From Solirubrobacteraceae bacterium (GTDB taxonomy: Bacteria; Actinomycetota; Thermoleophilia; Solirubrobacterales; Solirubrobacteraceae), in assembly GCA_025455895.1 (NCBI GenBank), contig JALOLQ010000085.1:1-8688 (forward strand): a DNA stretch of 8,688 nt. Reading direction: 5' to 3'. This document shows positions 1 to 5,585 of the stretch, one piece after another (position 1 is the first letter of the stretch; the number at the start of each line of letters is the position of its first letter). The position numbers and the translations under genes were made by a program. Under the pieces are notes generated by a model. The model was not told the origin of the DNA. It worked only from the letters and a program-made list of their open reading frames with translations, and ran no database searches.

Positions 1-123
1 GGCGCCCCACGCCTCCGCGGTGGCCGCGGTGCGGTTCCAGACGGCGAGGTCGTGGCCGGCCCGGGCGAGGTGGACGGCCATCCGGGAGCCCATGATCCCA
101 AGGCCGAGGAAGGCGACGCGCAT
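1..123 (-). CDS. 3-hydroxyisobutyrate dehydrogenase-family oxidoreductase, N-terminal part (cut by window edge)
   Basis: Only the first 41 codons are present; the gene runs off the left edge. The peptide begins MRVAFLGLGIMGSRMA, with the GxGxMG dinucleotide-binding loop typical of the NAD(P)-dependent beta-hydroxyacid dehydrogenase family (3-hydroxyisobutyrate dehydrogenase, tartronate semialdehyde reductase). It continues through a short helix to LAVWNR, where the N-R after the second beta strand is usual for NADP-preferring members. The ATG at 123-121 is preceded by AGGA (134-131) with a 7-nt spacer, and that site overlaps the hyuB stop codon. The gap to hyuB is 9 bp, so it is very probably translated from the same mRNA. 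Family members oxidise or reduce small 3-hydroxy acids in the cytosol. The substrate cannot be told from this fragment; linkage to hyuAB suggests a catabolic operon, which is inference. Confidence 0.8.
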   Translation of the reverse strand, partial: MRVAFLGLGIMGSRMAVHLARAGHDLAVWNRTAATAEAWGA

Positions 124-132
124 GCGCCGATC

Positions 133-1617
133 CTACGGCGCGCCGTCGCCGCCGCCGCCCGGCGTCTCGAGCCGCAGCCGGTCGCCGGGCCCGAGCGTCC
201 CGCGGGCCTTCGGCGCCAGCTCGGCGCCGGTGAGGAGGTTCCGCCCGGGCGCGCCGTCCGCGCCGCCGTTCGCGCCCCGCGGGGCGTGGCGGCGGCGCTC
301 GGTGATGAGCGAGTAGGCCATCGGCGCGAGCGCCTCGAGCTCACGCACGACGCCGTCGCCGCCGCGGTGGCGCCCGTGGCCGCCCGAGCCCCGGCGCAGC
401 GCGTAGGTGGTCACGCGCAGCGGGAACTCGAGCTCCAGCGCCTCGACCGGCGTGTTCAGGGTGTTCGACATCGCCACGTGCACGCCGGACGGGCCGTCGG
501 CGTCCGGGCAGGCGCCCTGTCCGCCGCCGAGCGTCTCGTAGTAGGTGAACGCGTCGGTGCCGAGCGTGAGGTTGTTCATCGTGCCCTGCCCGAGCGCGCG
601 CCCGAACGCGCCGAGCACGAGGTCGGCCACCCGGCTCGAGGTCTCGACGTTGCCGGCGACGACGGCGTGCGGCGGCGTGGCGTTGAGCAGCGTCCCCACC
701 GGTGCGGTGACGGTGACCGGGCGCAGCGCGCCGGCGTTCGCCGGGATGTCCGGATCGGTGAGCACGCGCACGGCGAAGAGGCAGGCGGACACCGTCACCG
801 CCAGCGGGCAGTTGAGGTTGCCGGCGTGCTCGGGTGCCGAGCCGGTGAAGTCCAGGTGCAGTTCGTCGCCGGCGATCGTCGCGCGCACGCACAGGTCGAG
901 GTCGCCCTCGGCCGCCTCCAGCACGTCGCGCGCCTCGCGGGTCCCGTCCGGCAGCGCCGCCAGGCAGGCGCGCGTGCGCCGCTCGGCGTAGCCGAGGACG
1001 GCCGCGGTCGCCGCGCCGAGGTGCTCGGGGCCGACCCGCGCCGCCAGCTCGGCCAGGCGCCGCGTGCCGGTCGCGTTGGCGGCGAGCTGGGCGCGCAGGT
1101 CCGCCCGGCGCTGGTCCGGCCGGCGCATCTGCGCGACGAGCGTCTCGATCAGCTGGTCGTCGAGCACCGACGGCGCGATCACGACGCCCTCGTCGGCGAG
1201 CGTCGTCGAGTCCGCCGGCATCGAGCCCGGGGTCGGCCCGCCGACGTCGGCGTGGTGCGCGCGGCTCGCGGCAAAGCCGAGCAGCGCGCCGCCCAGGAAG
1301 GCGGGCGTCACGACGGTGATGTCGGGCAGGTGCGTGCCGCCGGCGTACGGGTCGTTCAGCACCCACGAGCGGCCCGGAGCGTGCTCGCGCCCGGCCACCG
1401 CGGCCACCGCGGCGGGCATCGCGCCGAGGTGCACCGGGATGTGCTCGGCCTGCATGACCATCCGGCCCTCGGGGTCGAACAGGGCGGTCGAGCAGTCGCG
1501 GCGCTCCTTGATGTTCGCCGAGTGCGCCGAGCGCACGAGCACCGCGCCCATCTCCTCGCACGCGGCGCGCAGCGCGCCGGTCACGACCTGCAGGCCGATC
1601 GGATCCAGGCCGCTCAC
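133..1617 (-). CDS. hyuB: Hydantoinase B/oxoprolinase family protein (HyuB, large catalytic subunit)
   Basis: 494 residues, within or slightly below the usual HyuB size. Family signatures run in order: HSANIKERRD (32-41), EHIPVHLGAM (58-67), NDPYAGGTHLPDIT (88-101), HHADVGG (121-127), FTGSAPEHAGNLNCP (257-271), GQGTMNN (343-349), GGGQGA (364-369) and LEFPLRV (396-402), ending in a glycine-rich PGGGG tail. With HyuA these proteins form ATP-dependent cytosolic amidohydrolases such as N-methylhydantoinase or 5-oxoprolinase, or related carboxylases. The exact substrate is not readable here. The start is GTG at 1617-1615: it overlaps the TGA of the hyuA C-terminal segment in a GTGA overlap, and GGAG (1629-1626) lies 8 nt upstream. 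This implies translational coupling to hyuA. HyuB looks intact although its partner gene is frameshifted. Confidence 0.93.
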   Translation of the reverse strand: MSGLDPIGLQVVTGALRAACEEMGAVLVRSAHSANIKERRDCSTALFDPEGRMVMQAEHIPVHLGAMPAAVAAVAGREHAPGRSWVLNDPYAGGTHLPDITVVTPAFLGGALLGFAASRAHHADVGGPTPGSMPADSTTLADEGVVIAPSVLDDQLIETLVAQMRRPDQRRADLRAQLAANATGTRRLAELAARVGPEHLGAATAAVLGYAERRTRACLAALPDGTREARDVLEAAEGDLDLCVRATIAGDELHLDFTGSAPEHAGNLNCPLAVTVSACLFAVRVLTDPDIPANAGALRPVTVTAPVGTLLNATPPHAVVAGNVETSSRVADLVLGAFGRALGQGTMNNLTLGTDAFTYYETLGGGQGACPDADGPSGVHVAMSNTLNTPVEALELEFPLRVTTYALRRGSGGHGRHRGGDGVVRELEALAPMAYSLITERRRHAPRGANGGADGAPGRNLLTGAELAPKARGTLGPGDRLRLETPGGGGDGAP

Positions 1618-1988
1618 GCCGCTCGCTCCAGGACGAGCGTGCCGGCGGCGTCGTGGCGGCCCGCCCAGCCCGCGGGGACCACCACGGTGGTCTCCGGGAG
1701 GTGCAGCACCGCGGGTCCGGTGACCGGCCCGGCCGGCGCGCCGCCGGCGGCGAGGTCCACGGCCGGCCCCGGGTCCACGGCGGCGACGCGCACCGTCACG
1801 ACCTCGACCTCGGCGTGCGGCTCACGCCAGCCGTAGCGGCGCTCGTGCTCGGCCTCGAACGCCGCGCGCACGGCCGCGGCCCCGGTGAGCCCGGGCCCGC
1901 GCACCGTGAGCTCGTGCGACTGGCCGCGGTAGCGCACGTCGAAGGCGACCTCGCGCTCGAGCCCGTCCGGGCCGGCGGCGCCCAGCAC
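1614..1988 (-). pseudogene. hyuA: HyuA C-terminal segment in a shifted frame
   Basis: This frame carries the expected HyuA C-terminal domain: EREVAFDVRYRGQSHELTV (residues 11-29 from GTG 1988), then AAFEAEHERRYGW (about residues 42-54) and a terminal beta-rich stretch with GPAVLHLPETTVVVPAGW. These are standard end-of-HyuA motifs. The same frame reads CEARDVLGAAG just upstream (2003-1974), so homology begins at or before about 2000. Moving from the upstream frame requires skipping one nucleotide, or losing two modulo three. Its TGA (1616-1614) overlaps the GTG start of hyuB exactly as an intact hyuA-hyuB pair would. A GAGG (2000-1997) lies 8 nt before GTG 1988, so separate translation of this piece is conceivable but unproven. 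Annotated as the 3' part of a frameshifted hyuA. Confidence 0.8.
1626..1629 (-). promoter_or_regulatory. Ribosome binding site deciding the GTG start of hyuB
   Basis: The minus strand reads GGAG at 1629-1626, 8 nt before GTG 1617. It lies inside the hyuA C-terminal coding sequence and supports the GTG that overlaps the hyuA stop. Confidence 0.6.
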
Positions 1989-3471
1989 GTCGCGGGCCTC
2001 GCAGGACCGAGCGCTGGCGCGTCGCGCGCCGCCCGGCGGCGGCGAGGCCGAGCGCGCTGAGGACGCCGGAGGCGCGCGGGACGAGGATCCGGCGCATGCC
2101 GAGCTCCTCGGCGATCCGCGCCGCGTGCAGGCCGCCGGCGCCGCCGAAGGCGAGCAGCGCGAAGTCGCGCGGGTCCAGGCCGCGCTCGACGCTCATCACC
2201 CGCAGCGCGCGCACCATCTCCGCGTTGGCGACCTCCACGATCCCCTCGGCGCACGCGGCCACGTCGAGGCCGAGCTGCGCCGCCAGGCGGGCGACGGCGG
2301 CGTGCGCGGCCTCGGGGTCGATGCGCACGCCGCCCGCGAGCGGGCGGTCGGCGTCGAAGGCGCCGAGCACGACGTGGGCGTCGGTGACGGTCGGCTCGGT
2401 CCCGCCGCGGCCGTAGGCGGCAGGGCCCGGCACCGCACCCGCCGAGCGCGGGCCGACCCGCAGCGCGCCGCCCTCGTCGCGCCAGCCGATCGACCCGCCG
2501 CCTGCGCCGACCGTGTGGATGTCGACCATCGGCAGCGCCAGCGGGCGCCCGGCGACCTCGCGCCCGGCGCTCTCGCGCACACGGCCGCCCTCGACGACGC
2601 ACACGTCGCACGAGGTGCCGCCCATGTCGAAGCACAGCAGGTCCGGCGCGCCGCACGCCTGCGCGATCAGCGCCGCCGCGGCGGCGCCGCCGGCCGGGCC
2701 GGAGAGCACCGTCAGCGCCGCGTGGCCGGCCGCGGTCCCGGCGTCGATCAGGCCGCCGCTCGACTGCATCACCTGCGGCTCGGGCAGCGCCGCGGCGCCG
2801 GTGCGCTCGCGCAGGCGCCGCAGGTAGGCCCCGAGCAGCGGCGAGAGCGCGGCGTCCACCTCGGTCGTGGCCGCGCGCTCGTACTCGCGGAAGGTCCCGA
2901 CCACCTCGTGCGAGAGCGAGAGATGGACGTCCGGCCCGAGCCGCTCGCGCAGGCCGGCGGCGAGCGCGCGCTCGTGGGCGGGGTCGCGCCACGCGTGCAG
3001 CAGGCAGACCGCCACCGCCTCGGCGCCGGTCCCGGCGACCTCCTCGGCCACGCGGGCGGCGCCCTCGCGGGTCAGCGGGTGCAGGACCTCCCGGGGCCCC
3101 ATCCGCTCGGGGGCGCCGATCCGGCGCGCGGGCGGGGCGATCGGCGCCGGGCGCCGCGCGCAGAGCCGGTAGAGCTCGGGGCGGTGCTGGCGGGCCAGCT
3201 CGATCAGGTCCGTGAAGCCCTCGGTCGCCACGAACGCGGTGCGCGCCGTCGTCCCCTCGAGCAGCGCGTTCGTCGCCACCGTCATCCCGTGCGCGAAGGC
3301 GCGCACGTCCGCCGGGGCGGCGCCGGCGGCGGCGAGCACCGCCGCGACCGCGGCCATCACGCCGAGCGACTGGTCCTCCGGCGTGGTGGGGGCCTTGGCG
3401 GTGTGCACGCGGCCCGGCGCCGCGAGCACGGCGTCGGTGAAGGTCCCGCCGACGTCGACCCCGAGCAGCAT
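1822..3471 (-). CDS. hyuA: Hydantoinase A/oxoprolinase family protein (HyuA), N-terminal segment; reading frame broken near 2000
   Basis: ASKHA-fold ATPase subunit partnering HyuB. In family members it uses ATP to activate the lactam or hydantoin substrate. Counting from ATG 3471: phosphate-binding loop GVDVGGTFTD (4-13), HGMTVATNALLE (61-72), LSGPAGG (256-262), second phosphate loop FDMGGTSCDV (281-290), VGAGGGSI (321-328), VPGPAAYGRGG (348-358) and AFGGAGGLHA (441-450). Genuine HyuA sequence continues to about residue 490 (RQRSVL, codon 2004-2002). The next 59 residues to the TGA at 1824-1822 are Arg/Ala-rich out-of-frame sequence without HyuA character. The real C-terminus lies in another frame, described as a separate entry. 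ATG 3471 is preferred over the adjacent GTG 3474, giving MLLGVDVGGTF. No clear Shine-Dalgarno is present, and a perfect hairpin abuts the start. Intact relatives are about 650-700 residues. It could be a decayed gene, a two-piece protein or an assembly artefact. Confidence 0.85.
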   Translation of the reverse strand: MLLGVDVGGTFTDAVLAAPGRVHTAKAPTTPEDQSLGVMAAVAAVLAAAGAAPADVRAFAHGMTVATNALLEGTTARTAFVATEGFTDLIELARQHRPELYRLCARRPAPIAPPARRIGAPERMGPREVLHPLTREGAARVAEEVAGTGAEAVAVCLLHAWRDPAHERALAAGLRERLGPDVHLSLSHEVVGTFREYERAATTEVDAALSPLLGAYLRRLRERTGAAALPEPQVMQSSGGLIDAGTAAGHAALTVLSGPAGGAAAAALIAQACGAPDLLCFDMGGTSCDVCVVEGGRVRESAGREVAGRPLALPMVDIHTVGAGGGSIGWRDEGGALRVGPRSAGAVPGPAAYGRGGTEPTVTDAHVVLGAFDADRPLAGGVRIDPEAAHAAVARLAAQLGLDVAACAEGIVEVANAEMVRALRVMSVERGLDPRDFALLAFGGAGGLHAARIAEELGMRRILVPRASGVLSALGLAAAGRRATRQRSVLRGPRRAGRRRPGRARARGRLRRALPRPVARAHGARARAHRGRGRARGVRGRARAPLRLA

Positions 3472-3494
3472 CACGCCGGACGCTACCGGCGTGA
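3471..3494 (-). terminator. Perfect 9-bp hairpin between the small Cys-cluster gene and hyuA (T-less terminator or start-site hairpin)
   Basis: Arms TCACGCCGG (3471-3479) and CCGGCGTGA (3486-3494) are exact reverse complements with a 6-nt loop. On the minus strand the stem starts 20 nt after the TGA of the upstream gene and ends on the first base of the hyuA ATG. No T-run follows. It could be a U-less terminator of the kind proposed for high-GC bacteria, or a structure that hides the hyuA start and modulates translation. The structure is plain in the sequence; the role is inference. Confidence 0.5.
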
Positions 3495-3514
3495 CGCGGG
3501 GGTGGGGCGCCGGG

Positions 3515-3970
3515 TCAGGCGGCGAGCGCGAGCTCGCGCTGCTGCTCGAGGGCCGCCGCGATGGCGGCCTCCTCGGCCTCCTCGGTGGCGGCGAGGTGCT
3601 GGTGCGAGGGGCAGTAGCCGTTCTCGTGGACCGGGATCCGCTGGCAGGGCGTCCCGCGGCGCGTCGTGGCGCGGCACTGGAGCGGGTTCCCGAAGGCGTC
3701 GCGGCCGCGCGTCGTCAGCGCGTTGAGCATGCGCTCGGCGGCGTCCATGTAGTCGCGCACGACGACCCACACGCGCTGCTGCGCGTGGAGCCCGAAGTGG
3801 CAGCGCACGTCGCGGAACAGCGTGCGCGCGGGCTGGGCGAAGTAGTGGCGGTCGGTGGCCAGGCGCTCGATCGCGGCCTCGCACGCGGCGAGCACGTCGG
3901 CATGACCCTCACGTCCGGTGACGATCTCGCCCGCGAGCTCGCGGTAGATCGCTCTGCTGACCTGGTACAT
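3515..3970 (-). CDS. Small conserved-looking protein with a C-terminal C-x9-C-x10-C-x2-H cluster; function unknown
   Basis: 151 residues beginning MYQVSRAIYREL. I can assign no biochemical function, though the sequence resembles hypothetical proteins I associate with Solirubrobacterales. The first two thirds (1-100) look all-helical, with blocks ACEAAIERLATDRHYFAQPA and LFRDVRCHFGL. The last third holds C-x9-C-x10-C-x2-H (CRATTRRGTPC, then CPSH), a plausible single zinc-binding site like the short CxxH knuckles at the ends of some phage and DNA-associated proteins. An Ala/Glu-rich helical tail closes it. No signal peptide or membrane segment is visible, so it is probably cytosolic. ATG 3970 is chosen because AGGAGG (3986-3981) precedes it by 10 nt; the in-frame extension to 4072 lacks a site and has untypical composition. 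It lies 43 bp upstream of hyuA and 147 bp after nadB, probably with its own leader. Confidence 0.8.
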   Translation of the reverse strand: MYQVSRAIYRELAGEIVTGREGHADVLAACEAAIERLATDRHYFAQPARTLFRDVRCHFGLHAQQRVWVVVRDYMDAAERMLNALTTRGRDAFGNPLQCRATTRRGTPCQRIPVHENGYCPSHQHLAATEEAEEAAIAAALEQQRELALAA

Positions 3971-3980
3971 CGGTTTGGAC

Positions 3981-3986
3981 CCTCCT
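3981..3986 (-). promoter_or_regulatory. Strong Shine-Dalgarno deciding the start of the Cys-cluster protein
   Basis: The minus strand reads AGGAGG at 3986-3981, 10 nt before ATG 3970. It is the best match to the anti-SD among the sites examined here, where several starts have none, and suggests efficient expression. It argues against the longer in-frame start at 4072. Confidence 0.75.
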
Positions 3987-4025
3987 GCGGTTCTGCGACC
4001 GGGATGCGCGTCGATGCCCATCCCC

Positions 4026-4044
4026 GGCGGAGTGATTCTCCGCC
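4026..4044 (-). other. Perfect 7-bp stem-loop in the leader of the Cys-cluster gene
   Basis: Arms GGCGGAG (4026-4032) and CTCCGCC (4038-4044) flank the 5-nt loop TGATT. On the minus strand it lies about 40 nt before the Shine-Dalgarno and about 73 nt after the nadB stop. No T-run follows on either strand. It may be a 5'-UTR element or a weak terminator for nadB. Confidence 0.4.
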
Positions 4045-4048
4045 CGGC

Positions 4049-4068
4049 GTGTGAACCCTGGAACACAC
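4049..4068. promoter_or_regulatory. 20-bp imperfect dyad, possible operator
   Basis: GTGTG (4049-4053) and CACAC (4064-4068) form symmetric half-sites separated by 10 bp whose inner CC/GG also pair. Size and symmetry resemble operators of dimeric regulators. No adjacent regulator gene supports this, so it is a candidate only. Confidence 0.3.
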
Positions 4069-4117
4069 GCAAGATGAAGTTCGTGTTAAGGGGTTCTGCG
4101 CGCGGCAGGAGCGCGGG

Positions 4118-5566
4118 CTAGGCCCAGGCCTCGAACACGGGGGCGCCGTCGCGCACGACGGCGTGGTGGCGGTCGAGCGCCGGGTCGAGCTGCGGGAAGT
4201 CGGTCCGCACGTGGCTGCCGCGGCTCTCCTCGCGGTGCAGCGCGCACTGGGCGACCAGGCGGGCGAGCGGGTGCGGGTCGGCGAGCAGCGTGCGCAGCCC
4301 CTCGGGGGTGCGCACGAGGCCGGCGTGCTCCCACAGCGCATGGCGGGTCTCGCGCGAGGGCAGCTCGAGCGGCTCGGGGGCGGGGGGCGCTGCGGCGGGC
4401 GCGAGCGCGGGCTCGTCGAGCGCGGCGCGTGCGGCGCGCGCGCCGAAGACCACGCACTCCGAGAGCGAGTTCGACGCGAGGCGGTTGGCGCCGTGCAGGC
4501 CCGTGCACGAGGACTCGCCGACCACGTAGAGCCCGGGCACGCCGCAGGCGCCGACGAGGTTCGTGACGACGCCGCCCATGACGTAGTGCGAGGCGGGCGC
4601 GACCGGCACGAGCTCGGTCGCGGGATCCAGGCCGGACTCGCGCAGCGCCTCGACGACGTTCGGGAACCGCGCCGGGTCCACCGCGCGCATGTCGAGCCCG
4701 ACCGACGGCCGGCCGCTGCGCTGCATCACCTCCCAGATCGCCCGCGCCACCTCGTCGCGCGGCGCGAGCTCCTCGACGAAGCGCTCGCCGTGCTCGTCGA
4801 GCAGCGTCGCGCCCTCGCCGCGGATCGCCTCGGTCACGAGGAAGCCCTCGCGGCCGGGCACGCCGGTGACCGCCGTCGGGTGGAACTGGACGAACTCGAG
4901 GTCGGCGACGGCGGCGCCGGCGCGGTGGGCGAGCAGCACGCCGATCCCGAGCGAGCCCGGCGGGTTCGTCGTGCGCCGCCACAGGGCGGCCGCCCCGCCG
5001 GTGGCGATGATCGTGCCGCGTGCGCGCACGGCGGACCCGTCCTCGCAGAGCACGCCCTCCACGCGCCCGTCGGCCTGCCAGAGGCCGGCGGCCCGGATCG
5101 GCTCGAGCACGCGCACGTTCGCGTGCTCGACGAGCAGCGCCGCGAGCTGGCGCACGAGCCGGCGCCCGGTCGCGCTGCCGCCCGCGTGGACGATGCGCCG
5201 CCGCGAGTGCCCGCCCTCGAGCCCGAGCGCGAGGTTGCCGTGGCGGTCGGCGTCGAACACCACGCCGCGGCGCTGGAGCTCGATGATCATCGCCGGCGCC
5301 TCGCTGGTCAGGGTCTCGGCGGCCGAGCGGCGCACGAGCCCGCGGCCGGCGCGCTCGGTGTCCTGCAGGTGCAGCGCGGGCGAGTCGTCGACGGCGAGCG
5401 CGGCGGCGAGCCCGCCCTGCGCCCAGTAGCTGGCCGTCTGCGCGAGCGGCGTGGCGCTGACGACCGCCACCTGCGCGCCCGCGTCGGCCGCCGTCAGAGC
5501 CGCGTAGAGCCCGGCCGCGCCGGCGCCGACCACCGCGAGGTCCGCGTGGACGATCTCCGCGCTCAT
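4118..5566 (-). CDS. nadB: L-aspartate oxidase
   Basis: FAD-dependent enzyme oxidising L-aspartate to iminoaspartate, which NadA condenses with dihydroxyacetone phosphate to quinolinate in de novo NAD synthesis; cytosolic. The 482-residue protein shows an N-terminal Rossmann loop VGAGAAGL (13-20), GGLAAAL (51-57), EGGHSRRRIVHAGG (117-130), QFHPTA (227-232), EAIRGEGA (246-253), RDEVARAIW (270-278), SHYVMGG (326-332) and GESSCTGLHGANRLASNSL (350-368). The SRRRIVHAGG and GLHGANRLASNSL signatures separate NadB from succinate dehydrogenase/fumarate reductase flavoproteins. Residues aligned by motif to E. coli catalytic positions are present: H229, R270, H327 and R362. It is shorter than E. coli NadB (540) because of a reduced C-terminal helical domain. 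ATG 5566 directly follows the divergent promoter, with no Shine-Dalgarno, consistent with a leaderless mRNA. nadA and nadC are not in the window. Confidence 0.95.
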   Translation of the reverse strand: MSAEIVHADLAVVGAGAAGLYAALTAADAGAQVAVVSATPLAQTASYWAQGGLAAALAVDDSPALHLQDTERAGRGLVRRSAAETLTSEAPAMIIELQRRGVVFDADRHGNLALGLEGGHSRRRIVHAGGSATGRRLVRQLAALLVEHANVRVLEPIRAAGLWQADGRVEGVLCEDGSAVRARGTIIATGGAAALWRRTTNPPGSLGIGVLLAHRAGAAVADLEFVQFHPTAVTGVPGREGFLVTEAIRGEGATLLDEHGERFVEELAPRDEVARAIWEVMQRSGRPSVGLDMRAVDPARFPNVVEALRESGLDPATELVPVAPASHYVMGGVVTNLVGACGVPGLYVVGESSCTGLHGANRLASNSLSECVVFGARAARAALDEPALAPAAAPPAPEPLELPSRETRHALWEHAGLVRTPEGLRTLLADPHPLARLVAQCALHREESRGSHVRTDFPQLDPALDRHHAVVRDGAPVFEAWA

Positions 5567-5572
5567 CGCGGG

Positions 5573-5578
5573 TACCGT
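5573..5578 (+). promoter_or_regulatory. Candidate -10 box of a leaderless promoter for the deacetylase gene
   Basis: TACCGT matches the actinobacterial TANNNT consensus and lies exactly 7 nt before GTG 5586, the spacing at which transcription would begin on the start codon itself. No Shine-Dalgarno could fit in the 19-bp gap. Any -35 region would lie within nadB. Confidence 0.55.
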
Positions 5579-5579
5579 A
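5574..5579 (-). promoter_or_regulatory. Candidate -10 box of a leaderless promoter for nadB
   Basis: The minus strand reads TACGGT (5579-5574), also TANNNT, exactly 7 nt before ATG 5566. It shares five base pairs with the opposing box, so the two promoters probably cannot be occupied together. A -35 would lie inside the deacetylase gene. Confidence 0.55.
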
Positions 5580-5585
5580 TCCCGC

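Larger units (their letters stand above)
3971..4117 (-). promoter_or_regulatory. 147-bp intergenic leader between nadB and the Cys-cluster gene
   Basis: This is the longest non-coding stretch in the window and is less GC-rich than its surroundings, especially 4050-4095. It holds a perfect hairpin, a dyad and the Shine-Dalgarno listed separately. I see no convincing -35/-10 pair on the minus strand, so promoter position is unresolved. The lower GC and structured elements make it the likely site of promoter and control for the downstream gene, and possibly for hyuAB beyond it. Confidence 0.45.

Noticed and set aside
52..1836. A 594-codon plus-strand open frame antisense to hyuB
   Set aside because: Arg/Gly/Ala/His-rich shadow of hyuB with no domain pattern; stop codons are rare by chance at this GC.
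1999..2010. Programmed ribosomal frameshift as the explanation of the hyuA break
   Set aside because: No slippery heptamer, stop codon at the shift site or plausible stimulatory element seen, and the apparent loss of linker residues fits deletion better.
2125..3726. A 533-codon plus-strand open frame antisense to hyuA
   Set aside because: Same shadow effect; no motif, and it crosses a gene boundary of real opposite-strand genes.
3971..4072. N-terminal extension of the Cys-cluster protein to a TTG at 4072
   Set aside because: No ribosome binding site at the upstream start, untypical composition, and a strong AGGAGG directly before ATG 3970.
4060..4084. GGAAC, 17-nt spacer, CGT on the plus strand, resembling an ECF sigma factor promoter
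   Set aside because: It points antisense into the end of nadB with no gene to drive; the short consensus can occur by chance, and the CGT lacks the usual following T.
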